From NCBI GenBank assembly GCA_035541475.1, contig DATKND010000119.1, positions 93,378 to 157,377 on the forward strand: a stretch of DNA of 64,000 bases, given 5' to 3'. Shown in pieces: positions 49,937-57,866 of the stretch. Source of the DNA: DASUFZ01 sp035541475 (lineage in GTDB: Bacteria; Myxococcota_A; UBA9160; SMWR01). The translations under genes were made by a program, and so were the position numbers. How positions within the stretch are numbered: position 1 is the first letter of the stretch; each line of letters begins with the position of its first letter. Under the pieces are notes generated by a model, which was given only the letters and a program-made list of their open reading frames with translations, was not told the DNA's origin and searched no databases.

Positions 49937-50401
49937 ATGCAACGGCAGATGCAGTCGATCTTCCTCGCAGGCCCGCTCGCTTGCCTCGTGCTCTCCTGCA
50001 AGTCCGCGCCCGTCGTCGACCCTGGTGCGATCCCCGGCGACGTGACCGACGTGGCGACGGGTCGCGCGCACTTCGGTGATCGCTGGTCCGACTTCCGGCT
50101 CGTCATCACAGGGTCCTGCCCGGATGAATGCTTCAGCCGTGGCCGACTCGAGTGGGTCGATGGCTGGATTCCGGGAACATCCACCGTGTGGAAGACCCAG
50201 CCGATCGGAGAGCTCGAGAGCGCGCTCGTCGTCCAGGGAGTGCAGTTCATCCCGGAGAGCGGAGATGAGCCTGCGCGATTCGAGATCGGCGTCGTGAATA
50301 CCTACACGAACAAGCCTGGCCTGATCCGGCTCGCGATCACCGGAGTCGGCACGCACGAAGCCGCGCTCATCGGCGATCCACTGGGCGCGCCCGACGAATG
50401 A
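49937..50401 (+). CDS. Hypothetical lipoprotein
   Basis: A 154-residue protein I do not recognise. From the ATG at 49937 the signal is MQRQMQSIFLAGPLACLVLSC, ending in a VLSC lipobox; an earlier in-frame ATG at 49895 would add a basic leader. The mature part contains two cysteines (GSCPDEC) and a beta-rich pattern with WVDGWIPG and FEIGVVNTY. Its base composition is visibly lower in GC (about 63 % in a 60-base sample) than its neighbours, which hints at transfer or relaxed codon use. It ends 8 bases before the convergent pilT gene. Confidence 0.65.
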   Translation: MQRQMQSIFLAGPLACLVLSCKSAPVVDPGAIPGDVTDVATGRAHFGDRWSDFRLVITGSCPDECFSRGRLEWVDGWIPGTSTVWKTQPIGELESALVVQGVQFIPESGDEPARFEIGVVNTYTNKPGLIRLAITGVGTHEAALIGDPLGAPDE

Positions 50402-50408
50402 GGTCCCG

Positions 50409-51491
50409 CTAGGCCGCGCTCTTGTCCTCGGCGCTGAGCAGCGGCTCGAAGCGGCTCTTGTCGGTCGCCTTGCCGTGGGCGTCGGCGGCTTTGACCTTGC
50501 CTTCCTTCACGGCGGCGAAGAGGGCGTCGTCCATCGACTGCATGCCCTGCGCCTTGCCCGACTGGATGATCGAGGCGAGCAGCGCGCTGTTGCCCTCGCG
50601 GATCACGTTCGGGAGTCCCTGCGTGCGCAGCAGGATCTCGTAGACGGCGCAGCGACCCTTGCCGGTGGCGGCGGGCAGGAGCAGCTGCGCGACGACACCG
50701 GAGAGCGACTCCGAGAGCGAGAGTCGGATCTGGTTCTGGTCGGCGGTCGGGAAGGCGTCGATGATGCGATCGATGCTGCGCGCCGCGCCGTTGGTGTGGA
50801 GCGTGCCGAAGACGAGCAGCCCCATCTCCGCGGCGGTGATCGCCATCTGCATGGTCTCGCGATCGCGCATCTCGCCGACGAGCACCACGTCCGCGTCCTG
50901 GCGGATCGCGCCGCGCACGGCCTCCGCGAAGCTGCCGGTGTGCTGCCCGACCTCGCGGTGCGACACGATCGAGCGCTTGTTCGTGTGCACGAACTCGACG
51001 GGGTCCTCGATCGTCACGATGTGCTTGCTGTGGTTCGCGTTGATCGCGTCGATGATCGCCGCGAGCGTGGTCGACTTGCCCGAGCCGGTCGGCCCGGTGA
51101 CCAGCACGAGACCCTTCGAGAGCTCCGCGAGCTGCGAGATCGCGGGCGGCAGACCGAGCTGCTCCGCGGTGCGGATCTCCTCGGGCACCATGCGGAAGAC
51201 CGCCGACGCGCCCGCGTGTTGAACGAGATAGTTGGCGCGGAAGCGCGCGACGCCGGCGAGCCCGTAGGCGAAGTCGAGATCTCCGCCCGACTCGTACTCG
51301 CGCCACTGCTCCTCGCTCGTCGCCTCGCGCAGCGCGTCGCGGATCTCCGCGTCGGCGAGCGGCGCCTCGCCCGCGATCGCCTGCAGCTCGCCCTTCGCGC
51401 GGATGCGCGGCGGCGAACCCGCCGCGAGGTGGAGATCGGAGCCGCCGTGCTCCTTCAGCGCGCGCAGCCAGCCGTCGAGTCGAGCCGCCAT
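50409..51491 (-). CDS. pilT: PilT-type twitching motility ATPase
   Basis: A 360-residue ATPase of the PilT/GspE family. The N-terminal part contains GGSDLHLAAGSPPRIR; the core has Walker A GPTGSGKST near residue 135, the Asp box IEDPVEF, Walker B VVLVGEMRD and the His box FGTLHTNGAA. PilT depolymerises type IV pili for retraction. ATG at 51491 is preferred to GTG two codons upstream. It lies 81 bases downstream of a second PilT-like gene, with a hairpin between; the pilus structural genes are not in the window. Confidence 0.95.
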   Translation of the reverse strand: MAARLDGWLRALKEHGGSDLHLAAGSPPRIRAKGELQAIAGEAPLADAEIRDALREATSEEQWREYESGGDLDFAYGLAGVARFRANYLVQHAGASAVFRMVPEEIRTAEQLGLPPAISQLAELSKGLVLVTGPTGSGKSTTLAAIIDAINANHSKHIVTIEDPVEFVHTNKRSIVSHREVGQHTGSFAEAVRGAIRQDADVVLVGEMRDRETMQMAITAAEMGLLVFGTLHTNGAARSIDRIIDAFPTADQNQIRLSLSESLSGVVAQLLLPAATGKGRCAVYEILLRTQGLPNVIREGNSALLASIIQSGKAQGMQSMDDALFAAVKEGKVKAADAHGKATDKSRFEPLLSAEDKSAA

Positions 51492-51520
51492 CGCCACCTC
51501 CGCTCCGCCTGGTTCGTTGA

Positions 51521-51548
51521 ACTCCGCTCGGCTCCGCCTCGCTCCGCG
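51521..51548. repeat. Intergenic GC-rich repeat, copy B
   Basis: The segment CTCCGCTCGGCTCCGCCTCGCTCCGCG lies in the gap between the two PilT genes and differs from the copy at 14929-14958 by two C/G changes. It sits next to a perfect hairpin. Confidence 0.45.
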
Positions 51549-51550
51549 TC

Positions 51551-51570
51551 GGCCGACTCTCGAGTCGGCC
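51551..51570. other. Perfect hairpin between the two PilT genes
   Basis: A 9-bp stem with a 2-base loop (GGCCGACTC, TC, GAGTCGGCC) begins three bases after the stop of the upstream PilT-like gene on the minus strand. With no U-run after it, it is more likely an mRNA processing or stability element, or partial attenuator, than a simple intrinsic terminator. Confidence 0.5.
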
Positions 51571-51572
51571 TC

Positions 51573-53000
51573 CTAGGCCGCGAGCAGCTTCGGATCCGAG
51601 ATGTGCTTCAGCGCGTCCTCGCGCCGGACCGTGCCGGCCTGCACGTGCGCGCGGATCGAGTGATCGAGCAGACCCATGCCGTGCGTGGCGCCGGTCTGCA
51701 GGATCGACTGGATCTGGAACACCTTGTTCTCGCGGATCAGGTTCGCGACCGCCTTGGTGACGATCAGAGTCTCGAGCGCCGGCACGCGTCCCTTGCCGTC
51801 GGCGCGCGGCAGCAGGCGTTGCGAGATCACGGCGCGCAGCGACTCCGCGAGCATCGTGCGCACCTGCTCCTGCTGATCGGCCGGGAAGGCGCCGACCACG
51901 CGGTTCAGGGTACGCAGCGTGTTGTCGGTGTGGAGCGTCGCCATCACGAGGTGGCCGGTCTCGGCCGCGGTCAGCGCGAGCGAGATCGTCTCGAGGTCGC
52001 GCAGCTCGCCGATCACGATCACGTCGGGGTCCTCGCGCAGCGCGGCGCGGAGCGCGCGTGCGAACGACTGGGTGTGGTGCTTCACGCTGCGCTGGTTGAC
52101 GAGGCAGCGCTTGGCCGGGTGCACGAACTCGATCGGATCCTCGACCGTCAGCACGTGCTCGCTGCGCTCCTCGTTGATCAGATCGACGAGCGCGGCGAGC
52201 GTCGAGGTCTTGCCGCAGCCGGTCGGCCCCGTCACGAGCACCATTCCCTGGTGGAAGCTCGTCAGCCTGGCGACGGCGCGCGGGAGCCCGAGCTCGTCGA
52301 GCGTGGGCGGTCGCGGCGGGATCACGCGGAAGACGCCGTCGAGCCCTCGCTGCTGGCGGTAGAGGTTCGCGCGGAAGCGGCCGAGGCCCTCGACCTCGTG
52401 ACACAGGTCGATCTGGCCGCGCTCTTCGAGCTCGGCGCGCGACTTCTCGTCGAGCGCGCCGAGCAGTATCGACTCGATCGCCGCGGCGTCCGGCGACGCG
52501 GCATCGAGCGACTGAAAGGCGCCGGCGATGCGAAGGCGCATCGGCGCGCCGGCGTGGAGATGCACGTCGCTCGCGCCGCGCTCGATCGCGGTTCGCAGGA
52601 TTGCTTCCAGCGACGACGTCGACGCCGAAGGCCGAGCCGCGGCCGCGGCCTTCGGCGCATTCCTGGGACCCGCGGCCGCCGGCGCGGCGCTGGCACGCGC
52701 GGCTGCGGGTGGGGCGGCCTTCACGGCCTCCGGTCGTGCCGGCGCAGCCGGCGCCGACTTCGCCTCCGCCGCGCCGCCCTTCTGCTGCTGCTGCGCGAGG
52801 ACGCGCTTCTGCGCCTCGACGAGCTTCTCGATCTGCGCGGGATTCAGGTAGCCGAGCTCGCGCAGCACGGCGCCGAGGCTCCGCTCCCCGCCGCCCTGAC
52901 CCTGCACGCGCAGCGCCTCCGTGAGCTGCTCCATCGAGATCATCTTCAGGTGGACGGCGAGACGTCCGAGCAGGGGCACCGGCTGCTTCTCGGGAGGCAT
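51573..53000 (-). CDS. PilT/PilU-like ATPase with extra N-terminal domain
   Basis: A 475-residue ATPase. Residues 1-70 form a helical domain with the pattern seen in GspE N-terminal regions (LLGRLAVHLKMISMEQL...GAVLRELGYLNPAQIEKLV). An Ala/Pro-rich linker (about 70-130) follows, then the PilT part with GASDVHLHAGAPMRLR, Walker A GPTGCGKTS near residue 260, the Asp box VEDPIEFVH, Walker B VIVIGELRD and MATLHTDN. It is the first gene of the pair and probably modifies retraction or links the motor to a regulator. A PilU role is possible; the extra domain is not usual for PilU. Confidence 0.85.
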   Translation of the reverse strand: MPPEKQPVPLLGRLAVHLKMISMEQLTEALRVQGQGGGERSLGAVLRELGYLNPAQIEKLVEAQKRVLAQQQQKGGAAEAKSAPAAPARPEAVKAAPPAAARASAAPAAAGPRNAPKAAAAARPSASTSSLEAILRTAIERGASDVHLHAGAPMRLRIAGAFQSLDAASPDAAAIESILLGALDEKSRAELEERGQIDLCHEVEGLGRFRANLYRQQRGLDGVFRVIPPRPPTLDELGLPRAVARLTSFHQGMVLVTGPTGCGKTSTLAALVDLINEERSEHVLTVEDPIEFVHPAKRCLVNQRSVKHHTQSFARALRAALREDPDVIVIGELRDLETISLALTAAETGHLVMATLHTDNTLRTLNRVVGAFPADQQEQVRTMLAESLRAVISQRLLPRADGKGRVPALETLIVTKAVANLIRENKVFQIQSILQTGATHGMGLLDHSIRAHVQAGTVRREDALKHISDPKLLAA

Positions 53001-53045
53001 CAGCGCCGTATCGGCGGATCGCCGCCGAACGTGAACGGTCTGTAA

Positions 53046-54041
53046 TCACCAATGGCGCAGGTCGATCGGCCAGCTCTCCAGCACCTTGTCGCCGGAGACG
53101 AGGTGCGCGCGCTCGTGGTAGGCGACCGTCGGGTCGACGTGCGCCGGCCAGACGCGGATCCGCTCGCCGACGGAGACTTGCCGCTCGCTGAAGGTCACGT
53201 GCTCGTCCGAGCAGAACCAGACGCGCGCGCCGTCGATCTTCGGGTTGCCGTGATCCATGCCGAGCGCCTTGAGACCGCAGTCCGCGACCGCATAGCCTAG
53301 CGAGACCGAGATCACCGTCGCGAGCAGCGAGAGCGCGGGCTCGAACGGCAGTCCGAGCGCGGTGTAGCTCGTATCCATCAGCGCGTAGGAGCCGGCCTGG
53401 ATCTCCGTGGCCAGCTCGTTCAGGTCGTAGCTGCCGGTGCCGCCGGCCGAGACGACGTCGCCGCCGACGTCGCGATGCGCCGCTGCGAGCCGCTGCATGC
53501 TCTCGGCCGTGAGCCGCGCGCGCTCCGCGCGGTCCGGCTGGAGCATCGCGTGGCCCTCGTAGCCCATCACGCCGCGAACCGTGAGCCCGCGGCGACGCGC
53601 GGCGTCGGCGAGCGGTCCCGACTGCTCGGGCGCGCAGCCGCAGCGCGGCAGCCCGACGTTCACGTCGATCAGCACCTCGCGCACGCCCCCCTGCGCCGCC
53701 GCGTCGATCGTCGCCTGCGAGTCGACCGCGACGGTCACGCGCGCGTCGAGCGAGCCGAGCCGACGCGCGTCCAGCACCTCGTTCGCGAGCAACAGGTCGT
53801 CGCCGAGGCCGGCCGCCGCCAGGCCCTCGACCTCGCGGATCGTCGCGCAGCTGAACCCGCGGTGGCCGTGCGCGGCCTGCCGCCTCGCCAGCGCGACGCA
53901 CTTGTGTGATTTCACGTGCGGGCGCAGCCGCGGACCTGGCCGCGCCGCGGCCATCGCGCGGAGATTTCGCTCCAGCGCGTCGGCGTCGATCAGCAGCGCG
54001 GGGGTCACGAGCTCGCCGAGCTTCAACGCAACCCCGCTCAC
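53046..54041 (-). CDS. D-threonine aldolase / D-serine dehydratase-like PLP enzyme
   Basis: A 331-residue fold-type III PLP enzyme (alanine racemase-like N-terminal barrel). The PLP lysine lies in RPHVKSHK (K44 by analogy). GGTGSYDL and the C-terminal metal region with GMDHGN, CSDEHVTF and VWPAHVDP resemble D-threonine aldolase and DSD1-type D-serine dehydratase, which need a divalent metal. It may degrade D-threonine or another beta-hydroxy D-amino acid. The GTG start at 54041 overlaps the stop of the ribbon-helix-helix gene upstream (GTGA), so the two are coupled, and control by that protein is plausible. Confidence 0.85.
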   Translation of the reverse strand: MSGVALKLGELVTPALLIDADALERNLRAMAAARPGPRLRPHVKSHKCVALARRQAAHGHRGFSCATIREVEGLAAAGLGDDLLLANEVLDARRLGSLDARVTVAVDSQATIDAAAQGGVREVLIDVNVGLPRCGCAPEQSGPLADAARRRGLTVRGVMGYEGHAMLQPDRAERARLTAESMQRLAAAHRDVGGDVVSAGGTGSYDLNELATEIQAGSYALMDTSYTALGLPFEPALSLLATVISVSLGYAVADCGLKALGMDHGNPKIDGARVWFCSDEHVTFSERQVSVGERIRVWPAHVDPTVAYHERAHLVSGDKVLESWPIDLRHW

Positions 54042-54595
54042 TCGATGGGGCAGTCCTCGCAGCGCCAGCTGGCGCCGACGCCCTTCGGCGTCACACTCGC
54101 GTAGGCCGAGTCCCCGCGCCCCATCAGGATGCCGCAACGAGCGCAGCGCTGCGGCCGCGCCAGCACGAGCGGCTGCCAGCCGATCACCTCGTCGTCGCGC
54201 GGCCGCACCACGGCCTCGGCCGCCTGCTCCGGCTCCGCGCGCCGCTCGGGCCGAGGTCGCCGGCGCTGGCGCCCGCGCAGGCGATCGCGTACGGCCTCCG
54301 CCTCGTCCATCACCTCCTCGATCAGCTCGCCGACGTTGCCGGTCACGCTCTCGACCACGCTGAACGCCTCCTCGAGCACGTTGCGGACGAGATTCGAGAC
54401 CGGGACGCGCAGGTCCTCGGCCACGCGGCGCAGGTCGTCGGCCAGGTCTTCCGAGATGCGCGTGTGGAGGACTCGCTCCTTGCGGCGCCTCTCGCCGCGC
54501 TCGCCGCCCTGCTCACGGCGGTCGAACTCGTCGGCCGCGCCGAGCGGCTCGCCATCGCGAGGGGTGGGATCCGGATCCGGCTCGCTGTGAGACAT
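54038..54595 (-). CDS. Ribbon-helix-helix / zinc-ribbon protein (probable regulator)
   Basis: A 185-residue protein of a combination I do not recognise. Residues about 40-75 (ERVLHTRISEDLADDLRRVAEDLRV and following PVSNLVRNVLEEAF) look like a ribbon-helix-helix DNA-binding domain. A helical stretch and a basic, disordered RGRQRRRPRPERR region follow. The C-terminus has CARCG...CEDC, a likely zinc ribbon, with YASVTPKGVGASW between. Such a protein could bind DNA as a dimer and sense metal or another ligand. Upstream of its start lies a tandem 10-bp repeat that could be its own operator. It overlaps the PLP enzyme gene downstream. Confidence 0.75.
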   Translation of the reverse strand: MSHSEPDPDPTPRDGEPLGAADEFDRREQGGERGERRRKERVLHTRISEDLADDLRRVAEDLRVPVSNLVRNVLEEAFSVVESVTGNVGELIEEVMDEAEAVRDRLRGRQRRRPRPERRAEPEQAAEAVVRPRDDEVIGWQPLVLARPQRCARCGILMGRGDSAYASVTPKGVGASWRCEDCPIE

Positions 54596-54627
54596 CGTGA
54601 TCTCCTTCGGACGCGAAGGCCATCATT

Positions 54628-54647
54628 TGTATCACGATGTATTACGA
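54628..54647. promoter_or_regulatory. Tandem decamer, candidate operator of the RHH gene
   Basis: Two head-to-tail decamers, TGTATCACGA and TGTATTACGA, differ at one base and lie 32-52 bases before the RHH start codon. The same bases form a split dyad, GTA-AC/GT-TAC. The site is clearly A/T-richer than the surroundings. Ribbon-helix-helix proteins commonly bind short tandem or inverted repeats at their own promoter, so this is a good candidate autoregulatory site; a -10-like role for the TAT-rich part is also possible. Confidence 0.5.
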
Positions 54648-54701
54648 AGACCAAGCCAGGAAGAAGGCCCGACCCGGCCCGCGGGGAGCCGGAACAGCCC
54701 C

Positions 54702-55622
54702 TTAGAGATGGGTGAGCCAACTCTCGTACTTCCGGTCGCGCCCCGTCACGACGTCGAAGTAGGCCGACTGGAGGAGCGCGGTGACGGGACCGCGGGCGCC
54801 GGCGCCGATTCGACGCCGGTCGATCTCGCGGATCGGCGTGACCTCCGCCGCGGTGCCGGTGAGGAACACCTCGTCGGCGACGTAGAGTTCGTCGCGCGTG
54901 ATCGCCCGCTCCTCGACCTCGATGCCCTTGTCGCGCGCGATCTCGAGGACACTGTCGCGAGTCACGCCGCCGAGCACGCTGTAGAGGCTCGGCGTCGCGA
55001 GCACGCCGTCGCGCACCACGAAGAGGTTCTCGCCCGACGCCTCCGAGACGAGCCCCTGCGTGTCGAGCAGGATCGCCTCGTCGTAGCCGTCGAGCAGCGC
55101 CTCGCGCTTGGCGAGGATCGAGTTCACGTAGTCGCCGCAGGTCTTGCCCTTGGTCATCTTGGCGTTCACGTGGTGGCGGCTGAAGGTCGACACCTTCGCG
55201 CGGATGCCGCGCTCCACGCCCTCCTCGCCGAGATAGCGGCCCCACGCCCACGCGATCACCGCCACGCGGATCGCGTTGCCGCCCGGATTGAGCCCCATCT
55301 CGCCGTCCCCGATGAAGACGAGCGGGCGCAGGTAGCCCTCCGGCAGCTCGTTCTGGCGCAAGGTCTCGAGGCAGGCCTCCTCGACCACCTCGCGCGTGAA
55401 GGGGACCTGCATCAGGTTGATGTGCGCCGAGTCGTAGAGCCGGCGCAGGTGGTCGCCGAGCCGGAACACCGCGGAGCGGCCGTCGGCGCTGCGGTAGCAG
55501 CGGATGCCCTCGAAGACTCCGAGCCCGTAGTGGAGCGTGTGCGTGAGGACGTGCACGCGCGCCTCGGACCAGTCGACGAAGCGACCGTCGAGCCAGATGC
55601 GCTTTCCACTGACCGCAACCAT
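54702..55622 (-). CDS. ilvE: Branched-chain amino acid aminotransferase
   Basis: A 306-residue fold-type IV PLP aminotransferase. Family marks are THTLHYGLGVFEGIR, HVNAKMTKGKTCGDYVNS (with the PLP lysine just before CGDY), AILLDTQGLVSEASGENLF and FLTGTAAEVTPI. It makes and breaks down valine, leucine and isoleucine by transfer with glutamate. The start at 55622 gives the normal N-terminus (ISO: KRIWLDGRFVDW). It lies 33 bases after the REC-DUF4388 gene on the same strand. No other branched-chain biosynthesis gene is nearby. Confidence 0.95.
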   Translation of the reverse strand: MVAVSGKRIWLDGRFVDWSEARVHVLTHTLHYGLGVFEGIRCYRSADGRSAVFRLGDHLRRLYDSAHINLMQVPFTREVVEEACLETLRQNELPEGYLRPLVFIGDGEMGLNPGGNAIRVAVIAWAWGRYLGEEGVERGIRAKVSTFSRHHVNAKMTKGKTCGDYVNSILAKREALLDGYDEAILLDTQGLVSEASGENLFVVRDGVLATPSLYSVLGGVTRDSVLEIARDKGIEVEERAITRDELYVADEVFLTGTAAEVTPIREIDRRRIGAGARGPVTALLQSAYFDVVTGRDRKYESWLTHL

Positions 55623-55655
55623 CGGGATCCCCCGGAAACAGGCGGGGGAGGATAA

Positions 55656-57797
55656 CTAGCGTTTCAGCAGCCGCCCGATCAGGCTCTTCTGCTTCTCGCG
55701 GCGCATGTTGATCAGGCGCAGCTCGCGCAGCGCCTCGACGCACTCCGGCTGGATCTGCACCGCGCGCATGAACATCTTCTCCGCCACTTCGCTCTGTCCC
55801 ATCGTCTTGTGGAGCCGCCCCATGAAGAGGAAGGGCTTCTCGCGATGGGTGGCGGTCTTGAGACCGCGCCGCACGTGCTCCATCGCCTCCGCGACCATGC
55901 CCGGATCCGACGGGTGGCACAGGTACAGCGCCCAGCCATAGTGCGCGTGGTGATCGCCCTCGTCGGGGTAGAGCTCGAGCGCCTTGCCGAACCAGCGCAG
56001 CGCGCCCTCGTAGTCGCGCACGCGCAGCGCGGCCTCGCCGTCGCGGAACGCGGTCGCCGCCTCGAGCGCGCGCTCGGCCTGCTTCTGGCGCGAGACCTCG
56101 CGCTCCGCGCGCCGGCGGTCGAGCACGTGCTCCTGACGCCGGCGCGGATCGAGCAACGTCTGGTGCGCCTCCGTCACCTTGCGGAAGATCTGCTCCGCCA
56201 GGTCGCGGACCGCCTGGCCCTCGCCGGCAAAGCGGTCTGGGTGGACGCGCGCCGACAGCTTCTCGTACGCGTCACGCACGGTCTCGACGGTGGCGCCGTC
56301 GGGGACGCCGAGCAGCTCGAAGTAGCTCCCCGCGCGCAGCTTCGAGGCGAGCGCGGACAGCTCCGGGTGATCGACACTGGAGCTCGAGGCGCGAGCTTCC
56401 GCACGCCGCGGCGGCAGCGAAATGCGTTCGACACGCGACGGAGTCGGGTTCGCGGCGGTGCGAGTCGACGCCGGGGCCGCTGAGGACTTCGCGAGCGGCG
56501 GTGCAGGCGGCGGCGACGGCGCGCGCGTCGGCCTCGGAGGCGGCGCCGCGGGCTTCGCGTGTGCCGGCTTCGCTGGCGCCGCGGGCGCCGGCTTCGGCGC
56601 GGCCGTCGCGGAGTGCCGAGGCGGCGCGAGCGTGGGCGCGGGCTGCTTCGGCACGGTCGCCGGCGGCGGCTCGCCCTGGAGCTCGAGCAGGCCCGCGGCG
56701 AGCAGCGCGTACACCGTGCGGCGAACGCTCTCCTCCTCGCGCAGGAAGGCGCCGAGCGGCAAGGTGCCGTCGAGACTCCGGAGCAGCGACTCCTCGCCCG
56801 GATCGACGTGCAGCTCCTGGAAGCGGTAGAAGGGGCTCGACCCGTGCACCACCGCGCGCAGCGCGTGCTGGCGCAGGTAGCGATCGATGCGCCCGATCGA
56901 GAAGCGCGAGCGCACGCCCTCGAGGATCAGGTTCGCGGGGCTGCGGCCGAGCCCGAGCACGTTCGCGCGCTCGAGCTGCGCGCTGCGCTCGAAGTGGAAG
57001 CGACCCGCCTCCCACGCGAAGATCTCGAAGAGCTTCTCGTCGGCCTGGTCGCGCAGCGCCTCGGCGAGACGCTCTTCCGACAGGATCTGCATCGCGACGA
57101 GCACCTCGCCCTGACGCCGCGAGCGCTGCTCCATCTCGCGGCGCGACGTCTCGAGCACGGCGCGCGTGATGCGTCCGGTGCGCTCGAGGAAGTGCCCGAG
57201 CGTCTCGCGCACCAGGTTGGAGCGCACGGCGACCGGATAGCCGTCGCGGTGCTCGATCCACTTGCGCTTCTTCTCGCACTCGAGGTGCAGCACGCCGGTC
57301 GCGCGCAGGCCGTGCAGGTGGTGCAGCACGGCCGGGAAGGGAATGCGGTCGAGCTGGCCGGAGATCGTTCCCCGACGAGGAGGTGCGTCGCCGCGCGCCT
57401 CGACCTTTCGGCCGCCCGCCTTCGCCTCGCCGAGCTGCGACACGACGAGCTCGAGCAGCCGCTGCAGCGGCACGGGCTTCACGAGCAGCTCCACGGCGCC
57501 GAGGCTGTCGGCCCGCTTCGAGTAGGCGGGCGTGGTGGTGCTGCTCGAGAGCAGCACCGTCGGCAGCGACGAGAGCGGAACCCCGAGCGCGCGGACCTGC
57601 TCGAGCACCGCGAAGCCGTCCTTGCGCGGGAGCTGGAGGTCGAGGAAGAGGAGATCGGGCGCATCGTCCTGGATCTGCGCCAGCGCCGACTCGCCGTCGA
57701 ACGCGGTCTGGACCTCGTAGCCCTCGCCGCGCAGCGCCTTCGCCACGATCTGACAGAGATTCCGGTCGTCGTCGACGAAGAGGACGATGGGCGACAT
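55656..57797 (-). CDS. Response regulator with DUF4388, J domain and TPRs
   Basis: A 713-residue multidomain protein. Residues 1-125: receiver domain with acidic pocket D9-D11 and phospho-accepting D53, plus LVKPVP. About 140-330: DUF4388 (PATAN-type) region (GTISGQLDRIPFPAVLHHLHGLRATGVLHLE) followed by a second helical block. About 370-470: Ala/Pro-rich linker. About 488-545: J domain with HPD at 519-521. 555-700: TPRs. No DNA-binding domain, so output is through protein contacts; the J domain suggests recruitment of a DnaK-type Hsp70 under phosphorylation control. No kinase is adjacent. DUF4388 proteins are common in myxobacterial motility and polarity pathways. Confidence 0.9.
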   Translation of the reverse strand: MSPIVLFVDDDRNLCQIVAKALRGEGYEVQTAFDGESALAQIQDDAPDLLFLDLQLPRKDGFAVLEQVRALGVPLSSLPTVLLSSSTTTPAYSKRADSLGAVELLVKPVPLQRLLELVVSQLGEAKAGGRKVEARGDAPPRRGTISGQLDRIPFPAVLHHLHGLRATGVLHLECEKKRKWIEHRDGYPVAVRSNLVRETLGHFLERTGRITRAVLETSRREMEQRSRRQGEVLVAMQILSEERLAEALRDQADEKLFEIFAWEAGRFHFERSAQLERANVLGLGRSPANLILEGVRSRFSIGRIDRYLRQHALRAVVHGSSPFYRFQELHVDPGEESLLRSLDGTLPLGAFLREEESVRRTVYALLAAGLLELQGEPPPATVPKQPAPTLAPPRHSATAAPKPAPAAPAKPAHAKPAAPPPRPTRAPSPPPAPPLAKSSAAPASTRTAANPTPSRVERISLPPRRAEARASSSSVDHPELSALASKLRAGSYFELLGVPDGATVETVRDAYEKLSARVHPDRFAGEGQAVRDLAEQIFRKVTEAHQTLLDPRRRQEHVLDRRRAEREVSRQKQAERALEAATAFRDGEAALRVRDYEGALRWFGKALELYPDEGDHHAHYGWALYLCHPSDPGMVAEAMEHVRRGLKTATHREKPFLFMGRLHKTMGQSEVAEKMFMRAVQIQPECVEALRELRLINMRREKQKSLIGRLLKR

Positions 57798-57866
57798 GCA
57801 GGGATTTCCCGAGCCTCCCGAATCCTCGGTATCGCCCGCCGGAGGCCCGAACTTGAAGCGAAATCC

